A stretch of DNA of 64,000 nucleotides, taken from assembly GCF_000523235.1 (NCBI RefSeq), contig NZ_CP006850.1:1302001-1366000 (forward strand). The letters run 5' to 3'. Below the pieces are notes generated by a model. It was not told the origin of the DNA. It did not search any database and saw only the letters and a list, made by a program, of their open reading frames with translations. The stretch's first letter is position 1; every line of letters starts with the position of its first letter. This DNA is from Nocardia nova SH22a. GTDB lineage: Bacteria; Actinomycetota; Actinomycetes; Mycobacteriales; Mycobacteriaceae. Shown here in pieces: positions 17,517 through 25,960 of the stretch. Position numbers and translations under genes: made by a program.

Positions 17517-18929
17517 ATGGACAACTTGGTCAATATTCTCTATATCGTCGCGTTCTCGCTGTTCATCTACGGTCTGATGGGCCTGACCGGGCCCAAGACC
17601 GCGGTGCGGGGTAACTGGATCGCCGCGGTGGGTATGGGTATCGCGGTGATCGCGACGTTCATCTCTATCCGCGACACCTCGAACTGGATCATCATCGTCG
17701 CGGGTTTGGTTGTCGGTGTGGCGCTGGGTGTTCCGCCCGCGAAGTTCACGAAGATGACCGCGATGCCGCAGTTGGTGGCGGCGTTCAACGGTGTCGGTGG
17801 TGGCACGGTCGCGTTGATCGCGTGGTCGGAATTCCTGAACAGCGAGGGTTTTTCGCAACTGCACGAGCAGCCCACGGTGCATATCGTGATCGGGTCGTTG
17901 TTCGCGGCGATCATCGGTTCGATCTCGTTCTGGGGCTCGCTGATCGCGTTCGGGAAGTTGCAGGAGATCCTGCCGGGTAAGCCGATCGGTGTCGGCAAAC
18001 TGCAGCAGCCGCTGAATCTGGTGCTGGCGGTGGGTGCGGTCGCGTCGGCCGTGGTGATCGGTATCGGCGCCACCAAGGACGGTGCGCCGTGGTGGTGGAT
18101 GGTCCTGCTGCTGGTGCTGGCGGGTGTGCTCGGTCTGATGGTGGTGTTGCCGATCGGTGGCGCGGATATGCCGGTGGTGATCTCGCTGCTCAACGCGCTC
18201 ACGGGTCTGTCGGCCGCGGCCGCGGGTTTGGCGTTGAACAACACGGCGATGATCGTGGCGGGCATGATCGTCGGCGCGTCCGGCACCATTTTGACCAACC
18301 TGATGGCCAAGGCCATGAACCGGTCCATTCCCGCGATCGTGGCGGGTGGTTTCGGTGGTGGCGGCGGCACGGCAGCTGCGACCGGTGGTGAGCAGAAGCA
18401 AGCCAAAGCGACGTCTGCGGCGGATGCGGCGATTCAGATGGCGTATGCGAATCAGGTGATCGTGGTGCCCGGTTACGGGATGGCGGTCGCCCAAGCCCAG
18501 CACGCGGTCAAGGAGATGGCGTCGCTGTTGGAGGCCAAGGGTGTCGAGGTGAAGTACGCGATTCATCCGGTCGCGGGTCGGATGCCCGGTCATATGAACG
18601 TGTTGTTGGCCGAGGCCGAGGTCTCGTATGACGCGCTCAAGGAGATGGACGACATCAATGGTGAGTTCTCGCGTACGGATGTGGCGTTGGTGATCGGCGC
18701 GAACGATGTCACCAACCCGGCCGCGCGGGAGGACTCCTCGTCTCCGATCTATGGGATGCCGGTGTTGAACGTGGATCAGGCTCATAGTGTGATCGTGTTG
18801 AAGCGGTCGATGAATTCCGGTTTCGCCGGGATCGACAACCCGTTGTTCTATGCCGATCACACCTCGATGTTGTTCGGTGACGCCAAGAAATCCGTCGGCG
18901 CGGTCACCGAAGAACTCAAAGCACTCTGA
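17517..18929 (+). CDS. pntB: NAD(P) transhydrogenase subunit beta, PntB
   Basis: 470 residues. N-terminal membrane part with about eight or nine helices, then a linker (GGEQKQAKATSAADAAIQMAYANQVIVVPGYGMAVAQAQ) into the NADP(H)-binding domain III: VPGYGMAVAQAQHAV is the nucleotide loop, HPVAGRMPGHMNVLLAEA, IGANDVTNPAARED and MPVLNVDQAHSVIVLKRSMNSGFAG are hallmark motifs. The complex uses the proton gradient to reduce NADP+ with NADH. Starts 3 nt after pntAB and ends at a strong terminator. Confidence 0.96.
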   Translation: MDNLVNILYIVAFSLFIYGLMGLTGPKTAVRGNWIAAVGMGIAVIATFISIRDTSNWIIIVAGLVVGVALGVPPAKFTKMTAMPQLVAAFNGVGGGTVALIAWSEFLNSEGFSQLHEQPTVHIVIGSLFAAIIGSISFWGSLIAFGKLQEILPGKPIGVGKLQQPLNLVLAVGAVASAVVIGIGATKDGAPWWWMVLLLVLAGVLGLMVVLPIGGADMPVVISLLNALTGLSAAAAGLALNNTAMIVAGMIVGASGTILTNLMAKAMNRSIPAIVAGGFGGGGGTAAATGGEQKQAKATSAADAAIQMAYANQVIVVPGYGMAVAQAQHAVKEMASLLEAKGVEVKYAIHPVAGRMPGHMNVLLAEAEVSYDALKEMDDINGEFSRTDVALVIGANDVTNPAAREDSSSPIYGMPVLNVDQAHSVIVLKRSMNSGFAGIDNPLFYADHTSMLFGDAKKSVGAVTEELKAL

Positions 18930-18957
18930 TCGGAAACACTCCGATCGGAGAGCGACA

Positions 18958-18990
18958 AACGGCCCGCGGCATCGAAAGCCGCGGGCCGTT
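18958..18990 (+). terminator. Terminator after pntB
   Basis: Perfect 13-bp stem: AACGGCCCGCGGC (18958-18970), 7-nt loop, GCCGCGGGCCGTT (18978-18990), beginning 28 nt after the stop. There is only a short T run, as usual in high-GC actinobacteria. Confidence 0.75.
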
Positions 18991-19081
18991 CTCGTCCGCG
19001 GGGACCGCGACCGTGCTACAACCGATTAGGCTGGCGGCAACGCCGGACGAATCCACCGGCACAACAGGGGAAGGGGTCGAG

Positions 19082-19399
19082 ATGACGGTGCGCGAACAAT
19101 TCGATCTACCTGCGGTCGCCGGTGATTCGGCGGTGTACGGCACGCCGTATCGCACGACCGAGGGAACCACGGTCATTCCGGTCACCCGTCCGCGCGGACG
19201 GCTGCGGCGCGAGCGACCGCTCGGGATATTCGTCGTCGGCGACAACGGCGCCACCTGGCACGCCGTCACCGACGACACCGCCATCGCCCTACTGGGGATC
19301 TTCGTCGGCCTGGTCGCGACCACACTGTCGCTGGCCGCCGTCATCAAGCGACCGCCGTGGCCCGATGTCCGCATCCGCGTGTTCCAGCACAAGTCCTGA
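19082..19399 (+). CDS. Small GerW/YtfJ-like protein with C-terminal membrane anchor
   Basis: 105 residues. AVYGTPYRTTEGTTVIPVTRPRG...PLGIFVVGDNGATWHAVTDDTA has the order seen in GerW/YtfJ-family proteins (YG-P, T-V-IPV, P-G-FV). It is followed by one hydrophobic helix (IALLGIFVGLVATTLSLAAVI, about 67-88) and a short basic tail. The family's role outside sporulating Firmicutes is unknown. AGGGGTCGAG precedes the ATG at 19082; the open frame extends upstream without homology. Convergent with the MarR gene, stops adjacent. Confidence 0.65.
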   Translation: MTVREQFDLPAVAGDSAVYGTPYRTTEGTTVIPVTRPRGRLRRERPLGIFVVGDNGATWHAVTDDTAIALLGIFVGLVATTLSLAAVIKRPPWPDVRIRVFQHKS

Positions 19400-19909
19400 T
19401 CACTTCCGGTCGGCGGCCTCGTCGTGCTCGGCATTGGCGAGGAAGTCGTCGACCATGCGATGGTTCAGGGCCGCCAGTTGCCGCAGATCCTCGGTCGACC
19501 AGTCGCCCAGCGCATTCCGGATGTGCTGACGGCCCACCGCCCGCACCGCCTCCACCGTCGCCCGGCCCGTATCGGTGATACGCACCCGCTGCGCCCGCCG
19601 ATCGTCCGGATCGGGGATCCGCTCGACATAACCGGAACGTTCCAGGCGCTGAATCTGCCGCGTGATGTGCGGCGCCTCCACATCGAGGCAGGCGGCCAGT
19701 TCACCCATCCGCATCGGCTCGGCGGAATCGGCGAGCATACGCAACAATGGGACATTGGCACGATCCACGGTGACCCCCGCGGCCGCCACCGTACGACCGT
19801 GGCGCCGCGCCCGGGTCAGCAGATGGGCGATGCGCGTCAGGGCGTGCTCGAGTTCGATCAGGTAGTCGTCGTCCACCGACGACGCGGGGCTGGCTTCGGA
19901 ACGCGGCAC
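19400..19909 (-). CDS. MarR-family regulator
   Basis: 169 residues. Winged helix: LLRMLADSAEPMRMGELAACLDVEAPHITRQIQRLERSGYVERIPDPDDRRAQRVRITDTGR (about 54-115), with the DDRR wing motif. GTG start; TAGGAT (19916-19921, minus strand) is 6 nt upstream. A palindrome at 19932-19952 covers the presumed -35 region, so autorepression is likely. Its target beyond itself is unclear; no divergent gene lies close. Confidence 0.87.
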   Translation of the reverse strand: MPRSEASPASSVDDDYLIELEHALTRIAHLLTRARRHGRTVAAAGVTVDRANVPLLRMLADSAEPMRMGELAACLDVEAPHITRQIQRLERSGYVERIPDPDDRRAQRVRITDTGRATVEAVRAVGRQHIRNALGDWSTEDLRQLAALNHRMVDDFLANAEHDEAADRK

Positions 19910-19931
19910 AGGACTATCCTATCGAAAGACC

Positions 19932-19952
19932 TTACTTAACTTAGGTAAGTAA
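19932..19952. promoter_or_regulatory. MarR operator
   Basis: TTACTTA (19932-19938) and TAAGTAA (19946-19952) are perfect 7-bp arms around a 7-nt centre, 10 nt upstream of the marR -10 box; an inner ACTTA-GG-TAAGT symmetry overlaps it. Confidence 0.65.
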
Positions 19953-20007
19953 AGACCAGGATAACAGATTCCCATGCGGCGCCATCGCGCCGATCCGGAG
20001 CGGCCGT

Positions 20008-20042
20008 GCCGCGGGCCGTCGTTCTCGCCGACGGCCCGCGGC
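20008..20042 (-). terminator. Terminator after the SDR gene
   Basis: Perfect 14-bp GC stem (20008-20021 with 20029-20042) and a 7-nt loop, starting 9 nt past the SDR stop. The promoter of the MarR gene lies just beyond, so this insulates the two units. Confidence 0.75.
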
Positions 20043-20050
20043 CCGAATCG

Positions 20051-20839
20051 CTAGGCGACCTTCAGTGTCCCGCCGTCGATCACATAATCCGCGCCGACGA
20101 TATTTCCCGCGCGTTCGGAGACGAGGAAGGTGACCAGCGCGGCCACCTCCTCGGGCTCCGAGATGCGGCCGGAGGAGATGCCAAAGCTCTCGCTGATCCC
20201 CGCCAGCAGATCCTCATGGGATATCCCCTGTGCCGCAGCGAGTTTCCCGCCGAATCGGTTGGCGTCGCGCCACAGCGGGCTGCCCACGACACCGGGGGAG
20301 ACGGTGTTGACCCGGACGCCGCGCGGCGCCAGCTCCTCGCTCAGTCGTTTGCTCAGTGAGGTGAGCGCGGCCTTCGCCTCGCTGTAGCCGGTCGGCCCGG
20401 CCGCGGGCAGGCGCGAGTTGATCGAGGAGATGTTGACGATCGACCCGCGCCGTTCCAGGAGGCTGGGCAGGGCCGCGCGAGTGGTCCAGACGGCGCTGAA
20501 CAGGTTGAGGTCGAACAGCTTTCGCCACTGCTCGTCGGTGATGTCGAGGAATTCGCCCAGTTTCAGGCGATCCGCGTCACCGCCGCCGACATTGTTGACC
20601 AGGATGTCGATCCCGCCGAGTTCGCTCAGGGCGGTATCGATCAGCGTGGTGACGCCCTCGGGCTCGCTGAGATCGGCCGATATCGCTGTGACGACGGCCT
20701 TTTCGAGTTCCGGCGTCACGGTGCGCGCCGCGCCGACCACCCGCACGCCTTCGGCGGTCAGCGCCTCGGCGATCGCGAGTCCGATCCCACGGCTCGCGCC
20801 GGTGACGACGGCGGTCTTGCCGCCCAGTCCGAGTTCCAT
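20051..20839 (-). CDS. Short-chain dehydrogenase/reductase
   Basis: 262 residues. Cofactor motif TGASRGIG (14-21), NNVGG in place of NNAG, catalytic Ser in NISSINS and YSEAK pair. Ends with the common SDR tail GNIVGADYVIDGGTLKVA. Reduces or oxidises an unknown carbonyl/alcohol, NAD(P)-dependent. GAAAGGA lies 7 nt before the ATG. It follows a TetR gene by 86 nt on the same strand, so it is probably that regulator's target. Confidence 0.88.
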   Translation of the reverse strand: MELGLGGKTAVVTGASRGIGLAIAEALTAEGVRVVGAARTVTPELEKAVVTAISADLSEPEGVTTLIDTALSELGGIDILVNNVGGGDADRLKLGEFLDITDEQWRKLFDLNLFSAVWTTRAALPSLLERRGSIVNISSINSRLPAAGPTGYSEAKAALTSLSKRLSEELAPRGVRVNTVSPGVVGSPLWRDANRFGGKLAAAQGISHEDLLAGISESFGISSGRISEPEEVAALVTFLVSERAGNIVGADYVIDGGTLKVA

Positions 20840-20925
20840 GATGGTTCCTTTCTTGAACTGCAGGTCAAAAATTAGGGTGTGCGGAAGGGCGGCCGTGCCG
20901 GATGCGCGGCCGCTTCAGGGCTTGG

Positions 20926-21513
20926 TCAGGGGTGAATTCGAAGAGTGGTCAGTGCGGTGTCGATGATGCGGTGCAGGGTCGTGGCCTCGCTGGTCTTGGC
21001 CATGACGCGCAGCCCGGCGATGGTGGTCATCAGGAATTCCGCGGCGGCGCGGGGATCGGAGTCGGATGCCACATCGCCGTCGCGGCGCCCCCGATCGATC
21101 CGGGCCGCCATGGCCGCCATCGTGTGCTCCTGCATGGTGCGCACGGCGCGGGTGATCTCGGCGTCGGCCCCGGAGAACTCCGAGACGGTGTTGACGGCGA
21201 GGCAGCCGCGCCGAGTCGGATGCGCCAGATCGGAATCCACGAGGAAGTACAGGAACGCGCCGATGCATTCGCGCGTCGTCCCCGGCCGGTCCATGAACTC
21301 CGCGGCCAGCTCCGCGCCCATGCGGTCGTAACGATCGAGCGCCCGCTCGAACAACTCCCGCTTACTCCCGAATGTGTTGTACAGACTGCCTTTTCCGATA
21401 CCGGTGGCCTCGGCCAGCTGCGCCGGCGAGGTATTGGCGTACCCATGGGTCCAGAATGCGTCCATCGCCCGATCCACCACTGCGTCGGTGTCGAAGTTCC
21501 GCGGCCGTCCCAT
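20926..21513 (-). CDS. TetR-family regulator (MGRPR type)
   Basis: 195 residues. MGRPRNFDTDAVVDRAMDAFWTHGYANTSPAQLAEATGIGKGSLYNTFGSKRELFERAL is a textbook TetR HTH, close to AcrR/NemR-like repressors of reductase genes. I start it at the MGRPR methionine instead of 12 codons upstream, because the upstream part overlaps the operator and the end of the MFS gene. Two palindromes lie immediately upstream. Likely represses itself and the SDR downstream in response to a reactive electrophile, by analogy with NemR-type regulators (inference). Confidence 0.85.
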   Translation of the reverse strand: MGRPRNFDTDAVVDRAMDAFWTHGYANTSPAQLAEATGIGKGSLYNTFGSKRELFERALDRYDRMGAELAAEFMDRPGTTRECIGAFLYFLVDSDLAHPTRRGCLAVNTVSEFSGADAEITRAVRTMQEHTMAAMAARIDRGRRDGDVASDSDPRAAAEFLMTTIAGLRVMAKTSEATTLHRIIDTALTTLRIHP

Positions 21514-21516
21514 GCG

Positions 21517-21566
21517 AAGAACTCTACGAGTTCTTGTCCTCTGGGTCAAGAACTCGTGGTTCGTGA
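21517..21566. promoter_or_regulatory. Tandem TetR operators overlapping the MFS stop codon
   Basis: AAGAACTC-TAC-GAGTTCTT (21517-21535) is a perfect 8-bp inverted repeat 3 nt before the TetR start. AAGAACTC-GTG-GTTCGTGA (21548-21566) is a degenerate second copy inside the 3' end of the MFS gene. Confidence 0.7.
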
Positions 21567-22759
21567 CCGACGGCTCCCGCGAACCAGGCGCAGAGCAGGA
21601 CGGCGAGGAGGGGGAAGGTGAAGGCGGCGGTGAGGGAGGTCTGCTGGGCGATCCAGCCGATGATCGACGGGCCCGCGAGGAAGCCCAGATAGCCGAGGCC
21701 GAACACCTTGGACATGTCGGTGGCGGCCGTGCTGGTTCCGAGATTGCCTGCGGCGGTGAATATCTGCGGCACTCCGCCCGCCAGGCCGAGGCCCGCGAGG
21801 ATCCAGCCGGTGAGGGTGAGTGGGAGCCACGGCGAGGCGATGATCACCAACAGGCCCGCGGCGCCCAGAACCGAACCCCAGCGCACGAGGGCGACCCGGC
21901 CGTATCGGCCGCTGACGCGGTCGGCGCCGAACCGGCCGAGGGTCATCGCGGTGGAGAAGGCGCCGAAGGACAGCGCGGCCGTGGCATCGCTGACGCCCAG
22001 ATGTTCGTGGGTCTGCAGTGCGCTCCAATCGTTGGCCACCCCCTCGGCCATCAGCAGTGCGAAGGCGATCGCGCCCAGCGCCAGAACCTCGCGCGAGATC
22101 CAGGCGCCGCTGCGCCGCGCGGCCGCGGAAGGGGCGGCCGGATCCGGCGGCGGTTCGACGCGCGCGACCGCCACCGGCCGCGTCAGCAGATTCGGCACAC
22201 TCGCCGCCATCAGCGCCAGGGCGAGCACCGTGGCCGTCGCGAAAGTCGTCCGGATATCGAGATCGGCGTGCATGGCCGCGGCTCCGGCGAGCGATCCGAT
22301 CAGACCGCCGCAGGAGAACAGACCGTGGAACGCCGCCATGATCGGGCGGCCGTAGACCCGCTCGACCTGAACCGCCTGGGCATTCATGGAGACATCGAGG
22401 GCGCCGTTGCCGAAGCCGAAAATCGCCAGTGCGATCCCGAGCTGGACCGGTCCGGTCGCGAATGCCGGGCCCAGAACGGCCAGCGCCAGCCAGGTGACGG
22501 CCGCCCCGACCAGCACCCGGCTGCCGAAGCGATCGGCGAGCGGTCCCGCCGCCTGCATACCGGCGATGCCGCTACCGGCCATCACCAGAATCAGCAATCC
22601 CAGCGTCGCATGGGACACATCGGTGCGATCGGTGATGGCCGGAATGTGGACCACCCACATCGCGGCGAGGAAGCCGTTGAGCGCGAAGACCGCGAAAACG
22701 GCGGCCCGCGCCCGGCGGGCGAGGCTGCCGGGGCCCGCCACCTTCATCGATGCGTCCAT
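21524..22759 (-). CDS. MFS transporter
   Basis: 411 residues with 12 predicted helices. AVFAVFALNGFLAAMWVVHIPAITDRTDVSHATLGLLILVMAGSGIAGMQAAGPLADRFGSRVLV contains helix 1 and motif A (GPLADRFGSR). It resembles the FucP/YbjJ-like inner-membrane MFS group, substrate unknown. Start taken at the first of two close ATGs, with TACCGT (22767-22772, minus strand) 7 nt upstream. Its last codons carry the operator of the downstream TetR gene. Confidence 0.85.
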   Translation of the reverse strand: MDASMKVAGPGSLARRARAAVFAVFALNGFLAAMWVVHIPAITDRTDVSHATLGLLILVMAGSGIAGMQAAGPLADRFGSRVLVGAAVTWLALAVLGPAFATGPVQLGIALAIFGFGNGALDVSMNAQAVQVERVYGRPIMAAFHGLFSCGGLIGSLAGAAAMHADLDIRTTFATATVLALALMAASVPNLLTRPVAVARVEPPPDPAAPSAAARRSGAWISREVLALGAIAFALLMAEGVANDWSALQTHEHLGVSDATAALSFGAFSTAMTLGRFGADRVSGRYGRVALVRWGSVLGAAGLLVIIASPWLPLTLTGWILAGLGLAGGVPQIFTAAGNLGTSTAATDMSKVFGLGYLGFLAGPSIIGWIAQQTSLTAAFTFPLLAVLLCAWFAGAVGHEPRVLDPEDKNS

Positions 22760-23125
22760 CGATTCGACGGTACCGGCCGCGGGCGTACCGCCACGAGCCC
22801 TCGCCGCCGCGCGCCCTGGATTCCCTTGCGGCCCAATGGCAGAACGCACCGGGACGACACTATGGCGTCCGGCCGGTAGGAATCCGGAGCCGAGGAGTGT
22901 CGAAGCCTCATCGATTCGGCGGTGCCGACCGCTGGTCGGCGGCTCCCCGTGACTCCGGGCGGCCACGGCATCATCGGCGTGACCGCGCGAATTCCGGATC
23001 CAACCGGTTTCGAGTCGAGTGTATGACCTACCACCGACACGTTTCGGCGCCGCGATGGGTTCACCGTTGTGGTGACGCAGGCTGCCGCCTCCGCCCGCGT
23101 CGCTCCGGACACTAGAGTCGGGGCG
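22760..23125. other. Gene-free stretch between divergent MFS and thioesterase genes
   Basis: 366 nt without a convincing coding region. It holds the two presumed -10 boxes (TACCGT for the MFS, TAGAGT at 23113-23118 for the thioesterase). I see no clear palindrome or hairpin in the remainder. Confidence 0.5.
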
Positions 23126-23575
23126 GTGACCACACAGCAGGCGTATCCGGTGCTCTGGCCGGTGCCGACCCGATGGGCCGACAACGATCACTACGGCCAC
23201 GTCAACAACGTGACCTACTACTCGTACTTCGATACCGCGGTGAATGCCTGGCTGATGGCGGCCACCGGGACCGATATCCGGGAGCTGCCCGCGATCGGTG
23301 TGGTGGCGCAGACCTCCTGTCAGTACCACGGGTCGCTGAGTTTTCCGGATCAGCTGCGGGTGGGGTTGCGGATCTCGCGGCTGGGCCGGTCCAGCATCAC
23401 CTACGAGCTGGCGATCTTCCGGGTGCTCGATCCCGCCAACCCGGACGAATCGCTGGAGCTGGCCGCCACCGGATCGTTCGTGCACGTCTACGTCGACAAC
23501 GTGACCCGCAAATCCGTCGAGATCCCGCCGGTCATCAGGACCGCCGCGGCAGCGCTGGTGACCTCCGACGAGTAG
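23126..23575 (+). CDS. Acyl-CoA thioesterase, 4HBT/YbgC hot-dog fold
   Basis: 149 residues. RWADNDHYGHVNNVTYYSYFDTAVNAWL (about 15-42) carries the catalytic Asp and the H-NN signature of 4-hydroxybenzoyl-CoA-type thioesterases. Hydrolyses an acyl-CoA to free acid and CoA; chain preference unknown. GTG start with TAGAGT 7 nt upstream; the frame continues upstream without homology. It is convergent with bkdC, 4 nt between stops, which fits a role in acyl-CoA balance. Confidence 0.87.
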   Translation: MTTQQAYPVLWPVPTRWADNDHYGHVNNVTYYSYFDTAVNAWLMAATGTDIRELPAIGVVAQTSCQYHGSLSFPDQLRVGLRISRLGRSSITYELAIFRVLDPANPDESLELAATGSFVHVYVDNVTRKSVEIPPVIRTAAAALVTSDE

Positions 23576-23579
23576 TGCG

Positions 23580-24947
23580 TCAGACCCGGCCCAGCAGCGT
23601 GAGCGGATCCTCGAGCAGGGACGCGACCGTCGACAGGAACCGGGCGCCCAGCTCACCGTCGATCATGCGGTGATCGAAGCTCACGCCGAGGGTGGTGATC
23701 CAGCGGATCGCCGGTTCGTCGCGATACACCCACGGCCGCTTGCGGATCGAGCCCAGGCACAGGATCGCGCCCTCGCCCGGATTCACCAGCGGCACCCCGG
23801 TGTCGACACCGAATACGCCCACATTGCTGATGGTGAAGGTGCCGCCGCGCAGATCGGCCGGCGTCGCCGAACCCGCCCGCGCCACATCGGCCAGCCAGCC
23901 GATCTCGCGGCACAGCTCGCGCAGGCTCAGCGACTGCGCCTCCTTGATATTGGGCACCAGCAGGCCGCGATCGGTGGCCACCGCGATACCCAGATTGACG
24001 TAGTGCTTCGTGACGATCTGCTTGGCCTCCTCGTCCCACCAGGAGTTGATTCCGGGGAATTCGGCCATCGCGGCCAGCGTCGCCTTGGCCACCAGCGCCA
24101 GCGGGGTCAGCGACAGGCCGGTGAAGGAGTCGGTGCTACGCAGGTGGTCGAGCAGTTCCATCGAGGCCGTGAAATCCGTGGTGACGAACGCGCTGGCCTG
24201 CGGAATGGTCCGGGCGCTGGCGGTCATGGCGGCCGCGATGCGTTTGCGTACCCCGTTGACCGGGGTGCGGGTCTCGCGCTCGCTGGGGGTGGGCCGGATG
24301 ATGCCGCCGTCGGGCCGCATGGTCGGCACCGGCGGGGGTGTGCGGCGCGGCGCGTCCGGGGACTCCTCCTCGGGCTGCGCGCGCCGCGGCGGCTGCGAGA
24401 CCGGAACGGCGTGGCGCACATCCTCGACCGTCACCGCGCCGCCCGGACCGGATCCGGCCACGAACGCGATATTGATGCCAAGTTCGCGGGCCAGCTGCCG
24501 GGCGGCGGGTGTGGCCGGTGGACGGCCCGGGAACTCCGGCGGGATCGCATCGGTCTTCGTATCCGAATGTGGTGCGCTGGTACCGTTTTTCGAGGCCGGA
24601 CGCCGCCGCGTGGGCGATTCGCTGTCCGGTCCGTAGCCGACCAGGACCGACTGCCGCGCCGGTGACGGCGGCTCGACCACCGCATCGCTGTGCACCCGGA
24701 TCAGGGGTGCGCCGACCGCGACCGTATCGCCCGGCTGCGCCAGCAGTTCGGTGACCCGGCCGGAGAACGGGCACGGCAGCTCCACCTGGGCCTTGGCCGT
24801 CTCCACCTCGGCGATGGTCTGGTTGAGTTCGACGGTGTCGCCGACCGCGACCGACCACGAGATGAGTTCGGCCTCGGTCAGCCCCTCGCCCAGATCGGGC
24901 AGGCGAAACTCGAGGATGTGGTTGTCGTCTGCTGCTGGTTCTTCCAA
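23580..24947 (-). CDS. bkdC: Branched-chain alpha-keto acid dehydrogenase E2, BkdC
   Basis: 455 residues. Lipoyl domain LPDLGEGLTEAELISWSVAVGDTV with lipoylated Lys in VETAKAQVELP; Pro/Ser-rich linker; E1/E3-binding domain TPAARQLARELGINIAFVAGSGPGGAVTVEDV; catalytic acyltransferase domain ending in SFDHRMIDGELGARFL with the active His and Asp. Transfers branched acyl groups to CoA. Start taken as TTG 24947 because AGAGGTG lies just upstream; TTG 24968 in the same frame is the alternative. Third gene of bkdA-bkdB-bkdC; the E3 is encoded elsewhere. Confidence 0.92.
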   Translation of the reverse strand: MEEPAADDNHILEFRLPDLGEGLTEAELISWSVAVGDTVELNQTIAEVETAKAQVELPCPFSGRVTELLAQPGDTVAVGAPLIRVHSDAVVEPPSPARQSVLVGYGPDSESPTRRRPASKNGTSAPHSDTKTDAIPPEFPGRPPATPAARQLARELGINIAFVAGSGPGGAVTVEDVRHAVPVSQPPRRAQPEEESPDAPRRTPPPVPTMRPDGGIIRPTPSERETRTPVNGVRKRIAAAMTASARTIPQASAFVTTDFTASMELLDHLRSTDSFTGLSLTPLALVAKATLAAMAEFPGINSWWDEEAKQIVTKHYVNLGIAVATDRGLLVPNIKEAQSLSLRELCREIGWLADVARAGSATPADLRGGTFTISNVGVFGVDTGVPLVNPGEGAILCLGSIRKRPWVYRDEPAIRWITTLGVSFDHRMIDGELGARFLSTVASLLEDPLTLLGRV

Positions 24948-24973
24948 CGGGCACCTCTGTCTGCACAATGCGG

Positions 24974-25960
24974 TCAGGCCGAAATCGCGAGCGTTCGATC
25001 GACCGCGTCGAGGATGCGGTCGGGGTCGGGCATGTGGTGCCGTTCGAGCTTAGCGGGGGGATACGGGATGTCGAAGCCTCCGACGCGCAGTACCGGAGCC
25101 TCCAGGTAGTAGAAGCACCGCTCGGAGATGCGGGCGGCGATCTCGGCCCCGAGTCCGGCGAAGACCGGCGCCTCGTGGGTGACGATCAGCCGCCCCGTGC
25201 GGCACACCGATTCCTCGATGGTCTCGAAATCGATCGGGGACAGGCTGCGCAGATCGATGACCTCCAGCGAATGTCCTTCACCGGCCGCGATTTCGGCCGC
25301 GGTGAGGGCGGTGGCGACCATGCCGCCGTAGGCGACGATGGTGGCATCGCGCCCGGGTCGGCGGATACGGGCCCGATCGAGCGCGAGCGAGTCGGAGTCG
25401 AGTGCGGCGAAATCGAGGTCGGCCTTGTCCCAGTAGCGGCGCTTGGGCTCGAAGAAGATCACCGGGTCGTCGCACGAGATCGACTGGCGCAGCAGGAGAT
25501 AGGCGTCCTCGGGGGTGCTCGGCGAGACGACGCGCAGCCCGGCGGTGTGGGCGAAATACGCCTCCGGCGACTCCGAGTGGTGCTCCACCGAACCGATCCC
25601 GCCGCCGAACGGAATGCGAATCGTGATGGGAGCGCGCACCTTTCCTTCGGTGCGGTAGTGGATCTTGGCGACCTGGGCGACGATCTGGTCGAAGGCGGGA
25701 TAGACGAATCCGTCGAACTGGATCTCGCAGACCGGCCGGAAACCGCGCAGCGCCATGCCGAAAGCCGTTCCGATGATGCCGGATTCGGCCAGCGGCGTAT
25801 CGATGACACGGTTGTTGCCGAAGTCCTTCTGCAGGGTGTCGGTGACCCGGAACACCCCGCCCAGCCTGCCGATGTCCTCGCCCATCAGCACGACCTTGGG
25901 ATCGTCCTCGAGGGCCCGGCGCATTCCGGTGTTCAGCGCAGCCGCGAAGGTGGTGATCAT
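24974..25960 (-). CDS. bkdB: Branched-chain alpha-keto acid dehydrogenase E1 beta, BkdB
   Basis: 328 residues. MITTFAAALNTGMRRALEDDPKVVLMGEDIGRLGGVFRVTDTLQKDFG is the classic E1-beta start, with the thiamine-binding Glu in MGEDIG; DTPLAESGIIGTAFGMALRGFRPVCEIQFDGFVYPAFDQIVAQVAK and RIPFGGGIG follow. The ATG overlaps the bkdA stop (ATGA), giving coupled translation and the 1:1 stoichiometry needed for the alpha2-beta2 E1. Confidence 0.95.
   Translation of the reverse strand: MITTFAAALNTGMRRALEDDPKVVLMGEDIGRLGGVFRVTDTLQKDFGNNRVIDTPLAESGIIGTAFGMALRGFRPVCEIQFDGFVYPAFDQIVAQVAKIHYRTEGKVRAPITIRIPFGGGIGSVEHHSESPEAYFAHTAGLRVVSPSTPEDAYLLLRQSISCDDPVIFFEPKRRYWDKADLDFAALDSDSLALDRARIRRPGRDATIVAYGGMVATALTAAEIAAGEGHSLEVIDLRSLSPIDFETIEESVCRTGRLIVTHEAPVFAGLGAEIAARISERCFYYLEAPVLRVGGFDIPYPPAKLERHHMPDPDRILDAVDRTLAISA

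Noticed and set aside
17127..18860. 577-codon minus-strand frame opposite pntB
   Set aside because: Arg/His-rich antisense shadow; pntB is unambiguous on the other strand.
21374..22879. 501-codon plus-strand frame opposite the MFS gene
   Set aside because: Gly/Glu/Arg-rich shadow; the minus-strand frame has membrane helices and MFS motif A.
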